This document shows, piece by piece, positions 9,303 through 17,507 of a stretch of 64,000 nucleotides of DNA (positions are counted from its first letter, which is position 1; the number at the start of each line of letters is the position of its first letter). A program made the translations under genes and the position numbers. The notes under the pieces are model-generated. The model saw only the letters and a program-made list of their open reading frames with translations, was not told the DNA's origin and did not search any database. Source of the stretch: Ralstonia mannitolilytica (GTDB lineage Bacteria > Pseudomonadota > Gammaproteobacteria > Burkholderiales > Burkholderiaceae); contig NZ_CAJPVG010000006.1 of assembly GCF_905397375.1 (NCBI RefSeq), forward strand, positions 1 through 64,000. The letters are read 5' to 3'.

Positions 9303-10346
9303 ATGGACATCGCGCAGCTTCTGGCCTTCTCGGCCAAGAACAAGGCGTCGGACCTGCATCTGTCGGCCGGCCTGCCGCCGATGATCCGGATCCACGGCGA
9401 CATGCGCCGGATCAATGTGCCGCCGCTCACGCACCAGGATGTGCACGCCATGGTGTACGACATCATGAGCGACGTGCAGCGCAAGGTCTACGAAGAAAAC
9501 CTGGAAGTCGACTTCTCGTTTGAGATTCCGGGCCTGTCCCGCTTCCGGGTCAACGCGTTCAACCAGAACCGCGGCGCCTCGGCCGTGTTCCGGACGATTC
9601 CGTCGAAGGTGCTCTCGCTGGACGACCTGAAGGCGCCGCCCGTGTTTGCCGAGCTGGCGATGAAGCCGCGCGGCCTGGTGCTCGTGACCGGCCCGACCGG
9701 CTCGGGCAAGTCCACCACGCTGGCCGCGATGGTGAACCACCGCAACGAAAACGACATGGGCCACATCCTCACGGTGGAGGACCCGATCGAATTCGTGCAC
9801 GAATCGAAGAAGAGCCTGATCAACCAGCGCGAACTCGGGCCGCACACGCTGTCGTTCGCCAATGCACTGAAGTCGGCGCTGCGTGAAGACCCGGACGTCA
9901 TCCTCGTCGGCGAATTGCGTGACCTGGAAACCATCCGCCTGGCGCTGACGGCCGCTGAAACCGGCCACTTGGTGTTCGCCACGCTGCACACGAGTTCTGC
10001 GGCCAAGACGATCGACCGGGTGGTCGACGTGTTCCCGTCGGAAGAGAAAGACATGGTGCGGACCATGCTTTCTGAATCGCTGGAGGCGGTGATCTCGCAG
10101 ACGCTGCTCAAGACGCGCGACGGCTCGGGGCGGATTGCGGCGCACGAGATCATGATCACGACGCCGGCCATCCGCCACCTGATCCGTGAGAACAAGATCT
10201 CGCAGATGTACTCGATGATGCAGACCAGCAGCGGCATGGGCATGCAGACGCTCGACCAGTGCCTGGCCGACCTCATCAAGCGCTCGGCGATCAACTACGC
10301 GGATGCGCGCGCCATCGCCAAGAACCCCGACGCGTTCGCGAACTGA
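9303..10346 (+). CDS. pilT: Type IV pilus retraction ATPase PilT
   Basis: A 347-residue hexameric ATPase at the inner face of the type IV pilus machine. It powers pilus retraction, hence twitching motility. Walker A GPTGSGKSTT starts at about 129. The Asp box and Walker B region follow (LREDPDVILVGELRD), then the His box. The C-terminal AIRHLIRENK is the retraction-ATPase AIRNLIRE-type motif that separates PilT from PilB. The start at 9303 (MDIAQLLAFSAKNKAS) matches PilT N termini. pilU follows 53 nt downstream. Confidence 0.97.
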   Translation: MDIAQLLAFSAKNKASDLHLSAGLPPMIRIHGDMRRINVPPLTHQDVHAMVYDIMSDVQRKVYEENLEVDFSFEIPGLSRFRVNAFNQNRGASAVFRTIPSKVLSLDDLKAPPVFAELAMKPRGLVLVTGPTGSGKSTTLAAMVNHRNENDMGHILTVEDPIEFVHESKKSLINQRELGPHTLSFANALKSALREDPDVILVGELRDLETIRLALTAAETGHLVFATLHTSSAAKTIDRVVDVFPSEEKDMVRTMLSESLEAVISQTLLKTRDGSGRIAAHEIMITTPAIRHLIRENKISQMYSMMQTSSGMGMQTLDQCLADLIKRSAINYADARAIAKNPDAFAN

Positions 10347-10399
10347 CGCATTGACGGTCGCTGCGGCGACCACTCACCGACTTCAAGGAGGGGCACGCC

Positions 10400-11539
10400 A
10401 TGCTGGACCGCGAAGCCGCCACCAAATACATCCACGAACTCCTGCAGTTGATGGTGAACAGCCGTGGCTCGGACTTGTTCATCACGTCGGATTTCCCGCC
10501 CGCCATCAAGGTGGACGGCAAGGTCACGCCGATCTCGCAGCAGCCGTTGAACGCCACGCAGGCCATGAGCCTGGTCAAGGCGATCATGAACGAGAAGCAG
10601 CTGCGCGAGTACGAACAGACCCTTGAGTGCAACTTCGCCATCACGGCCCCGGGTGCCGGGCGCTTTCGCGTGTCGGCCTTCGTGCAGCAGGGCCGCGCCG
10701 GCATGGTGCTGCGGACCATCAACACGAAGATCCCCTCGCTGGACGAGCTTGACCTGCCGCCGATCCTCAACGACATCGTGATGAGCAAGCGCGGCCTGGT
10801 GATCGTGGTGGGCGCCACCGGCTCGGGCAAGTCGACCTCGCTGGCGGCCATGGTGGGGCATCGCAACGCCAATTCGTACGGCCATATCATCACGATCGAA
10901 GACCCGGTCGAATACGTGCACGCGCACCAGAACTGTGTGGTCACGCAGCGCGAGGTCGGCGTGGACACCGAGTCGTGGCACGTGGCGCTGAAGAACACGC
11001 TGCGCCAGGCGCCGGATGTGATCCTGATCGGCGAAATCCGCGATCGCGACACGATGGAATACGCCATCCAGTATGCGGAAACCGGCCACCTGTGCCTCGC
11101 CACGCTGCACGCCAACAGCTCGAACCAGGCCATCGACCGCATCATCAACTTCTTTCCGGAAGAGAAGCGCCAGCAGTTGCTGATCGACCTCTCGCTGAAC
11201 CTGCGCGCGATGATTGCGCAGCGCCTGCTGCCGCGCAAAGGCAAGAAGGGGCGCGTGCCGGCCGTGGAGATCATGCTGGCCACGCCGCTGGTGCAGGACC
11301 TCATCTTCAAGGGCGAGGTGCACGAGCTGAAGGAGGTCATGAAGAAATCGCGCGAGCAGGGCATGATTTCCTTCGACCAGGCGCTGTTCGAGCTGTACGA
11401 GGCGGACAAGATCACCTACGAAGACGCCCTGCGCAACGCCGACTCGCTCAACGACCTGCGCCTGCAGATCAAGCTGCACAGCAAGCGCGCCGGGCAGACC
11501 GACCTGGCGGCCGGCACCGAACATCTGAACGTGGTGTAA
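10400..11539 (+). CDS. pilU: PilT-like accessory retraction ATPase PilU
   Basis: A 379-residue PilT paralogue that assists retraction under load and depends on PilT. It starts at ATG 10400 after a strong AAGGAGG. Walker A GATGSGKSTS lies at about 142, the Walker B region IRDRDTMEY follows, and FFPEEKRQQ and MKKSREQGM are typical of PilU. It has no AIRNLIRE motif but the related LATPLVQDLI. It is co-directional with pilT and followed after 18 nt by the glutathione peroxidase gene, which may be co-transcribed. Confidence 0.95.
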   Translation: MLDREAATKYIHELLQLMVNSRGSDLFITSDFPPAIKVDGKVTPISQQPLNATQAMSLVKAIMNEKQLREYEQTLECNFAITAPGAGRFRVSAFVQQGRAGMVLRTINTKIPSLDELDLPPILNDIVMSKRGLVIVVGATGSGKSTSLAAMVGHRNANSYGHIITIEDPVEYVHAHQNCVVTQREVGVDTESWHVALKNTLRQAPDVILIGEIRDRDTMEYAIQYAETGHLCLATLHANSSNQAIDRIINFFPEEKRQQLLIDLSLNLRAMIAQRLLPRKGKKGRVPAVEIMLATPLVQDLIFKGEVHELKEVMKKSREQGMISFDQALFELYEADKITYEDALRNADSLNDLRLQIKLHSKRAGQTDLAAGTEHLNVV

Positions 11540-11557
11540 GCGTATCTGGAGACGCCC

Positions 11558-12055
11558 ATGACCGACATCTACGCCTTCGAAGCCGATTCGCTGACCGGCC
11601 AGCGCGTGCCGTTGTCGCAGTACAAGGGCAAGGTCCTGCTGATCGTCAACACGGCCAGCCAATGCGGGTTCACGCCGCAATACGCCGGGCTCGAGGCGGT
11701 GTACAAGCGCCTGCACGACAAGGGGCTGGAAGTGCTCGGTTTCCCGTGCAACCAGTTCGGCAAGCAGGAGCCGGGCAGCGCAGATGAGATCGGCGCGTTC
11801 TGCGAGAAGAACTACGGCGTGTCGTTCCCGATGTTCGGCAAGATCGACGTGAACGGGGCGAATGCGCATCCGCTGTACAAGTGGCTCACGTCGGAAAAAC
11901 CTGGCGTGCTCGGCACCCAGGCGATCAAGTGGAACTTCACCAAGTTCCTGCTGCGCCGCGACGGCACGGTCTACAAGCGCTATGCACCGCTGACCAAGCC
12001 CGACGAGATCGTCGGCGACATCGAAATGCTGCTGGCCGAGCCGGATCCGGCCTGA
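11558..12055 (+). CDS. Glutathione peroxidase family (thiol peroxidase)
   Basis: A 165-residue thioredoxin-fold peroxidase. The peroxidatic residue is Cys, not selenocysteine, in NTASQCGFTPQY at about residue 36. The family signatures FPCNQFGKQEPG and WNFTKFLL supply the Gln, Trp and Asn of the active site. It reduces hydroperoxides; Cys-type bacterial members often use thioredoxin rather than glutathione. No signal peptide is seen, so it is cytoplasmic. It starts 18 nt after pilU and converges with the WYL regulator gene. Confidence 0.93.
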   Translation: MTDIYAFEADSLTGQRVPLSQYKGKVLLIVNTASQCGFTPQYAGLEAVYKRLHDKGLEVLGFPCNQFGKQEPGSADEIGAFCEKNYGVSFPMFGKIDVNGANAHPLYKWLTSEKPGVLGTQAIKWNFTKFLLRRDGTVYKRYAPLTKPDEIVGDIEMLLAEPDPA

Positions 12056-12071
12056 CGCGCCGGCTTCAACG

Positions 12072-12770
12072 TCAGTCCGACGACCCGCGCACCTTGCGCA
12101 TGAAATCCGCCAGCGAGCGCTCGGCGGATTCGGCGAAGTGGCGTTCGAGAATGTCGACCTTCACGCAGCGGTCGAGGCGGAACGTGCGGTAGTCCTGGCG
12201 GTGCTCGCACCATGCGGCCACGAGCCACACCTGGCCCCAGAAGAACAGCCCGAGCGGCTGGATGCAGCGGTCCGTCAGCTGGCCTTGGGCGTCGCGGTAG
12301 GACAGCCGCGCCACGGCGTGGCGGCCCAGCGCCGCATGCAGCGTATCGAAGATCTGCTTGACCTCGCTGCCCATGCCGTAGCCGGGCGCGAAGATGCGCG
12401 TCGTTTCCGCTTCGGTGCGGCGCTCGGCGGGCAGGGCGCCCATCAGCTTCTCGAGCGCGGCTTCCACGGAGCCGGCCATGGCGCCGCCGCCCCACGCCTT
12501 GATCATCCGCGCGCCGGCAACCAGCGCTTCGACCTCATCCGGCGTGAACATCAGCGGCGCGAGGTCGAAATCGGCGCGCATGCGGTAGCCGATGCCGGCC
12601 TCGCCCTCGATCGGCACGCCCGAGACGGACAGATCGCGGATGTCCCGATACACCGTGCGCTCGGACACGCCCAGGCGGTCGGCCAGCATCGCCGCCGTGG
12701 TCAGACGGCGGCCTCGCAGGATCTGGGCGATCTGGAAGAGGCGGTCGGCGCGGCGTGTCATGCGCGGCAT
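12072..12770 (-). CDS. YafY-type transcriptional regulator (HTH plus WYL)
   Basis: About 232 residues. The N-terminal helix-turn-helix of HTH_11 type is seen in LTTAAMLADRLGVSERTVYR, and a WYL ligand-binding domain follows at about 130-215 with LGLFFWGQVWLVAAWCEHR. Such proteins respond to small molecules or nucleic acids and usually regulate nearby or metabolic genes. ATGs at 12770 and 12761 are both possible; a farther ATG at 12803 gives a basic extension unlike the family. The closest upstream gene on its strand is the cupin gene, 44 nt away, suggesting a shared transcript. Confidence 0.88.
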   Translation of the reverse strand: MPRMTRRADRLFQIAQILRGRRLTTAAMLADRLGVSERTVYRDIRDLSVSGVPIEGEAGIGYRMRADFDLAPLMFTPDEVEALVAGARMIKAWGGGAMAGSVEAALEKLMGALPAERRTEAETTRIFAPGYGMGSEVKQIFDTLHAALGRHAVARLSYRDAQGQLTDRCIQPLGLFFWGQVWLVAAWCEHRQDYRTFRLDRCVKVDILERHFAESAERSLADFMRKVRGSSD

Positions 12771-12813
12771 TGTAGTGGGCTTCTTGCCGCGCGCAATCCG
12801 CACAGTCTTTCCC

Positions 12814-13293
12814 CTACGCGCCGAAGGGCGTCAGCTCGCGCTGCGGGTGGAGGTCCACCACGTCCACCTGCTCGCCACAGCGCAGCATCCGCTTGCCGAG
12901 CCGCGGAAAATCGGCAATCTCGATGTTCAGATGCTCGCCGCCGCACAGGTAGAGCAGGTCTTCCTTGCCGCAGTTGCGCAGGTGGTGCGCCACGCCTGTG
13001 GGGAAGGCCATGAAATCGCCGGGGCGGACGATGAAGACGCTGTCATCGATCTCCGCCTGCGCCTCGCCGGAGAGGATGTAGATCCACTCCTCCTCGCGCT
13101 GGTGCGAGTGGTAGACGAACGACTCCTTGCCCGGCGGCACGCGGGCGAAATTCACGCCGGTGCGCTTGAGCCCCAGCAGCCGGCCCATCATGGTGCCGTG
13201 GATTTCCGACAGGCTGTTCCAGGGGTGTGAAAACGACTGCGTGCGCGCGGCAATGTCGGCAGCGCGCATGAGGTACGGCGATTGACTCGGCAT
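12814..13293 (-). CDS. Cupin-domain protein
   Basis: A 159-residue single-domain cupin. Motif 1 is visible in HSHQREEEW with its metal-binding His and Glu, and motif 2 in RPGDFMAFPTGVAHHLRN. It probably binds one divalent metal. Members related to this act as sugar or organic-acid isomerases, dioxygenases or sensors, and the reaction cannot be told here. It lies between a WYL regulator and a VOC-family protein, all on one strand, which may form a small metabolic unit. Confidence 0.8.
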   Translation of the reverse strand: MPSQSPYLMRAADIAARTQSFSHPWNSLSEIHGTMMGRLLGLKRTGVNFARVPPGKESFVYHSHQREEEWIYILSGEAQAEIDDSVFIVRPGDFMAFPTGVAHHLRNCGKEDLLYLCGGEHLNIEIADFPRLGKRMLRCGEQVDVVDLHPQRELTPFGA

Positions 13294-13356
13294 GGTGTTC
13301 TTCTCTGTCTTGGTGAGTCGGCCGACGCCGGCGCGCCGGCCTTGGGGAAAGCGGCG

Positions 13357-13752
13357 TTACTGCTGCAGCAGGTACGCCTGCGTCTTGGCATCGGGCTCAT
13401 GCAGGCCGATGCGGTTGCCTTCGGTGTCGACGATGTGGGCGATGCGGCCCATGTGGTCGGGCAGCGTCATCGGCCCGAACACGCATTGGCCGCCGCTGCC
13501 GTTCACGCGCTCGAGCACGGCGTCCAGGTCCGGCGCATTCAGGTAGACCACGCTGCCCTTGTCGGACGGTGCAAAGCCTTCGCCCTTGACCAGCGCGCCG
13601 TGAATCGTCGTCTCACCTGCCGGAAACACGCCCATGGTCATGTCGCCCATGTCTTCCTGCTTGAGCTGCGTGTCGAAGACGTTCTCGTAGAACTTCACCG
13701 CGCGCGGGAAATCGTTGGCGGGGATTTCAAACCAGTTGATGACGCTTGCCAT
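13357..13752 (-). CDS. VOC (glyoxalase/bleomycin-resistance fold) protein
   Basis: A 131-residue protein with two beta-alpha-beta-beta-beta units. MASVINWFEIPANDFPRAVK opens the first, and GRIAHIVDTEGNRIGLHEP closes the second. The family covers glyoxalases, dioxygenases and resistance proteins. It resembles the small single-domain lyase-like group often called PhnB/glyoxalase-like, with no assigned substrate. It is upstream of the cupin gene on the same strand with a 63-nt gap. Confidence 0.85.
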   Translation of the reverse strand: MASVINWFEIPANDFPRAVKFYENVFDTQLKQEDMGDMTMGVFPAGETTIHGALVKGEGFAPSDKGSVVYLNAPDLDAVLERVNGSGGQCVFGPMTLPDHMGRIAHIVDTEGNRIGLHEPDAKTQAYLLQQ

Positions 13753-13923
13753 GATGTTCGCTCCAGTAGGTGGCGCAGGCGGTTGGGAGTGCCGTTGCCG
13801 GTTGAGGTGGAGCGATTCTGGCGGGGGGCTCCTGACAGCGTTCTGTCAGGAGCATTCAGGAGGACTGAGGATCGTGTTTCAGGTTGCCCAGGCAGTGAAT
13901 GCCGGGGCGGAGGGGAAGGCGGC

Positions 13924-14655
13924 TCAGTGGGGAATCCAGCCCGCCAGCAGCGGCACCAGCACCGCTGTCAGCACGCCGTTCAGGCCCATGCCCAGCGCCG
14001 AGAACGCGCCGGCTTCCGGATTGACCTGAAACGCTCGCGCGGTGCCAATGCCATGCGCCGCAATGCCGGTGGCAAAGCCCCGCACGCTGTACTCACGCAC
14101 GCGCAGCAGGTTCAGCAGCCGCGTCGTGGTCGTCGCGCCGACAATGCCGGTAATGAGCACCAGTACTGCCGTGATGGTCGGCGCGCCGCCGATCTTCTCC
14201 GAGATGCCCATGGCGATCGGGATCGTCACCGATTTCGGCGCCATCGAGCGCAGCGTTTCCGGCGATGCACCCAACAGCCACGCGATGCCCACGGCAGACA
14301 CCACCGCCACGACCGATCCCGCAAGCAGCCCGGCCATGAGCGGCAACGCGTGGCGGCGCAGCTTCGCCCATTGCTGAAACAGCGGCACCGCCAGCGCCAC
14401 CGTGGCCGGCCCCAGCAGGAAGTGCACGAACTGCGCGCCGTCAAAGTAGGTCTTGTAAGGCGTGCCTGTCACGGTCAGCAGCGTGCCGAGGATGACGACC
14501 GCAATCAGCAGCGGATTGACCATCGGGTTGAAGCGGCTGCGCTCATGCAGACGCACGCCGATCAGATAGGCGATGAGCGTGGCGGTCAGGCCCAGCAGTG
14601 GGCTCGCAGCGAGGTACACCCAGAGCTGGTGCAGGTTAGGGGCCATCGCGCTCAT
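13924..14655 (-). CDS. lrgB: LrgB-family membrane protein
   Basis: A 243-residue inner-membrane protein with about seven helices, of the LrgB/CidB family. In Gram-positive bacteria LrgAB was tied to autolysis control; related pairs move small organic acids, including the plant plastid glycolate/glycerate carrier PLGG1, which is an LrgA-LrgB fusion. Motifs include KSVTIPIAMGISEKIGG and ARAFQVNPEAGAFSALGMG, which are LrgB-typical. The ATG at 14655 overlaps the lrgA stop by 4 nt. It stands last in the glcD-channel-glcE-glcF-lrgA run, so glycolate or a related acid is an attractive substrate. Confidence 0.92.
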   Translation of the reverse strand: MSAMAPNLHQLWVYLAASPLLGLTATLIAYLIGVRLHERSRFNPMVNPLLIAVVILGTLLTVTGTPYKTYFDGAQFVHFLLGPATVALAVPLFQQWAKLRRHALPLMAGLLAGSVVAVVSAVGIAWLLGASPETLRSMAPKSVTIPIAMGISEKIGGAPTITAVLVLITGIVGATTTTRLLNLLRVREYSVRGFATGIAAHGIGTARAFQVNPEAGAFSALGMGLNGVLTAVLVPLLAGWIPH

Positions 14656-15029
14656 GGGGCGAGCTCCTCGTGCGATTCGCCGTGGTCTCCGATGCGGCGC
14701 ATCAGCGCGCGCGTGACCAGCGCCCCGGCGGCAATCGCCAGCCATGTCGATACGACGGTCGCCACCACGATCGGCAGCCATTCCTGCCCGATGCGGTTCA
14801 GTTGCGTCATGACGCCTACGCCGGCCGGCACGAACAGGATGGTCAGGTGCCGCAGCAGTTCACTCACGGTGCCCTGCATGACTTCGAGCACGCGGCCCTT
14901 GTCCACCAGCAGGTAAATGACCAGCAGCACCATGCCGATCACCGGGCCGGGCACGGGCAGGTGCAGGGAATACGTCAACAGCTCTCCCACCGACTGGAAC
15001 GTCAACAGGATCGCGAAGGTTTGCAGCAT
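14652..15029 (-). CDS. lrgA: LrgA/CidA-family membrane protein
   Basis: A 125-residue four-helix membrane protein, partner of LrgB. The family core PVPGPVIGMVLLVIYLL and LLRHLTILFVPAGVGVM are both visible. LrgA resembles a holin in size and topology, but LrgAB homologues are also carriers of pyruvate- or glycolate-like acids. It is 51 nt downstream of glcF and overlaps lrgB, so it is very likely in the glycolate oxidase transcript. Confidence 0.93.
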   Translation of the reverse strand: MLQTFAILLTFQSVGELLTYSLHLPVPGPVIGMVLLVIYLLVDKGRVLEVMQGTVSELLRHLTILFVPAGVGVMTQLNRIGQEWLPIVVATVVSTWLAIAAGALVTRALMRRIGDHGESHEELAP

Positions 15030-15080
15030 GGGGCCTCCGGAACAAACGAAGCGGCCAGTATAGAACTGGGTGCGTTCGTT

Positions 15081-16325
15081 TCAGACGAGCATGCGGTCGA
15101 CCAGCTCGATCCAGTGTTCGACCGGCGTGTCGGTGCCGCTTTGCAGATGTGTGACGCAGCCGATGTTGGCGGTGACGATGCGCTCGGGCTGCGTTGCTTG
15201 CAGCTTGGCGAGCTTGTCGTCGCGCAGCCGGTAGGCGAGTTCCGGTTGCAGCACCGAATACGTCCCCGCCGAGCCGCAGCACAGGTGGCTGTCGGCGCAG
15301 AGCTTGACGTCCACACCCAGCGAGCCGAGCAGTGTTTCCACCGCGCCGCGAATCTGCTGGCCATGCTGCAGCGTGCAGGGCGGGTGCCACGCCACGCGCG
15401 GGCCTTGCGCTTCGGGTTTGGCCTTCTGCAAAAGCTGCTGCGAAAACGCCGGCAGCACCTCGCACAGATCGCGCGTCATGGCGGACACGCGTGCCGCGCG
15501 CCCGGCATAGGCCGGGTCGTCGCGCAGCAGGTGGCCGTATTCCTTGACCATCGCGCCGCAGCCGGAGGCCGTCATGACGATGGCCTCGGCGCCCGCTTCG
15601 ATGTGCGGCCACCACGCGTCGATGTTGGCGCGCATGTTGTCGAGGCCGCCCGTGTGGTCGTTCATGTGATACCGGATGGCACCGCAGCAGCCCGCGCGGT
15701 CTGCGCTGACGAGCTGCACGCCAAGCTTGTCGAACACGCGCGCCGTGGCCGCGTTGATGTTCGGTGACATGGCCGGCTGCACGCAGCCTTCGAGCAGCAG
15801 CATCCTGCGTGCATGCGCGGTGCGGGGCCGTGCACCGGCCCGCGGCTGCCTGGCCGGCACCTTGTTGCGCAACACCGGCGGCAGAAGCCCGCGCACGGCC
15901 TGCCCAGCCTTCAGCGCCGGGCCGAACAAGGCCGGACGGGTCAGGCCCTCGCGCAGTGCCCAGCGCACGGCGCGCTCGCCCAGCGGCCGCGATTGGCCCT
16001 TCGCATCGAGCTGGTCTTCGACGATCTTGCGGCCGATCTCCACGAGGCGCCCGTAGGTCACGCCGGACGGGCACGTCGATTCGCAGTTGCGGCAGGTCAG
16101 GCAGCGGTCCAGGTGCAGGCGCGTCGCGGCGCCGGCGGGCTGGCCCTCCAGCACCTGCTTCATCAGGTAGATGCGCCCGCGTGGGCCGTCCAGTTCGTCG
16201 CCGAGCAGCTGGTAGGTCGGGCAGGTGGCGGTGCAGAAGCCGCAGTGCACGCACTTCTGCACGATGCTTTGGGCTTCTTCGCCATGAGGAGTGTTGCGCA
16301 GGAACGCCGCGAGCGTGATTTGCAT
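15081..16325 (-). CDS. glcF: Glycolate oxidase iron-sulfur subunit GlcF
   Basis: A 414-residue electron-transfer subunit of the membrane-associated glycolate oxidase that passes electrons from GlcD/GlcE to the quinone pool. Two [4Fe-4S] motifs are seen: CVHCGFCTATCP near residue 25 and CLTCRNCESTCP near 80. Two later cysteine-rich CCG domains have GCCGAIRYH and CCGSAGTYS. The start is the ATG at 16325 (MQITLAAFLR), fixed by homology to GlcF N termini. It lies 26 nt after glcE. Confidence 0.95.
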   Translation of the reverse strand: MQITLAAFLRNTPHGEEAQSIVQKCVHCGFCTATCPTYQLLGDELDGPRGRIYLMKQVLEGQPAGAATRLHLDRCLTCRNCESTCPSGVTYGRLVEIGRKIVEDQLDAKGQSRPLGERAVRWALREGLTRPALFGPALKAGQAVRGLLPPVLRNKVPARQPRAGARPRTAHARRMLLLEGCVQPAMSPNINAATARVFDKLGVQLVSADRAGCCGAIRYHMNDHTGGLDNMRANIDAWWPHIEAGAEAIVMTASGCGAMVKEYGHLLRDDPAYAGRAARVSAMTRDLCEVLPAFSQQLLQKAKPEAQGPRVAWHPPCTLQHGQQIRGAVETLLGSLGVDVKLCADSHLCCGSAGTYSVLQPELAYRLRDDKLAKLQATQPERIVTANIGCVTHLQSGTDTPVEHWIELVDRMLV

Positions 16326-16351
16326 GATGGGCTTGCGTGAGAAGTCGGCAG

Positions 16352-17485
16352 TCAGAACGCTGAATACAGGCGGCCCGGGTTGAAGATGCCGTGCGGATCG
16401 AAGCTGTCTTTCAGGCGTTTGTGCACGGCCATCAACGGTGCAGCGACGGGCGTGAAGATGTCGCTGGCGCGGTCGCCGTTGCGGAACAGCGTGGCGTGGC
16501 CGCCGGCCTTGCGTGCTGCATTGCGGATGACATCCGCGGAGGTGTTGGCGGTGTCGATCCACCAGCGCTGGCCGCCGCCCCATTCAACGAGTTGCTCATC
16601 GGCCGACGCATGGCCCAGCGCCAGCGGCGGCGTGGCGGGGGGCAGGGCGATGCGCCACAGCGGGAGGCTGCCTTGCACGGCGCGCGCGAAGAACGCATGC
16701 GATTGCTCGCGCAGGTCGCGCCAGAACGCCGCCGCTTCGGCGTCGTCAACACGCTCGCCGCCAAGCTTGGCGATGGCTGCGCGCACCGCCGCATCGGCAC
16801 CGCTCAGGCGCACCCACAGCGCACCGTCGATCCACGCTGACGCCGCAATCGGCAGCGGCTGGCCGCCCCAGCGGTTCAGGGTATCGATGGCCTCGCCTTG
16901 CGCCATGGCAAAGCGCAGCGTTGCATCGCAGAACGGCATCGGCAGCACCTTGAGCGACACCTGCACGATCAGGCCCAGCGTGCCGAGCGCACCGGCCATC
17001 AGGCGCGAAACGTCATAGCCGGCCACGTTCTTCATGACCTGGCCCCCGAAGTTCAGCATGTCGCCGCGGCCATCCATGACGACGGCGCCGAGCACGAAGT
17101 CGCGCAATGCGCCCACCGACTGCCGGCGCGGCCCGGACAGGCCCGATGCAAACGCGCCGCCCACGGTTGCCTGTTTTCCGGCTGCGGCAAAGTGCGGCGG
17201 CTCGAACGCCAGCATCTGCTTGTGCTCGGCCAGTGCGGCTTCGATCTCGACGAGCGGCGTGCCGCTGCGCGCGGTGACGACGAGTTCAGCGCAGTCGTAG
17301 TCGACGATGCCGGACCATTCGCGTGTGTCGAGCACCGTGCCGTTGGGCTGCGGGGCGCGGCCGTAGAAATCTTTCGTGCCGCCGCCGCGCAAGGTCAGCG
17401 GCGTGTGGCTGTCGGCCGCGTGCGCGATGGCGTCGCGAAAACGTGCGAGCGTTGGCGAAAGGGCGGTGTCTGGCGTGCTTGGCAT
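16352..17485 (-). CDS. glcE: Glycolate oxidase FAD-binding subunit GlcE
   Basis: A 377-residue FAD-binding subunit related to the N-terminal half of GlcD. TLRGGGTKDFYG near residue 38, then GTPLVEIEAALAEHKQML and ATVGGAFASGLSGPRRQ, form the FAD_binding_4 domain. The C terminus ends in the family FDPHGIFNPGRLY. It is required with GlcD and GlcF for activity. Gene order glcD, channel, glcE, glcF is unusual only in the inserted channel gene. Confidence 0.95.
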   Translation of the reverse strand: MPSTPDTALSPTLARFRDAIAHAADSHTPLTLRGGGTKDFYGRAPQPNGTVLDTREWSGIVDYDCAELVVTARSGTPLVEIEAALAEHKQMLAFEPPHFAAAGKQATVGGAFASGLSGPRRQSVGALRDFVLGAVVMDGRGDMLNFGGQVMKNVAGYDVSRLMAGALGTLGLIVQVSLKVLPMPFCDATLRFAMAQGEAIDTLNRWGGQPLPIAASAWIDGALWVRLSGADAAVRAAIAKLGGERVDDAEAAAFWRDLREQSHAFFARAVQGSLPLWRIALPPATPPLALGHASADEQLVEWGGGQRWWIDTANTSADVIRNAARKAGGHATLFRNGDRASDIFTPVAAPLMAVHKRLKDSFDPHGIFNPGRLYSAF

Positions 17486-17507
17486 GGCGAACCTTCGGGT
17501 GCGCAGC

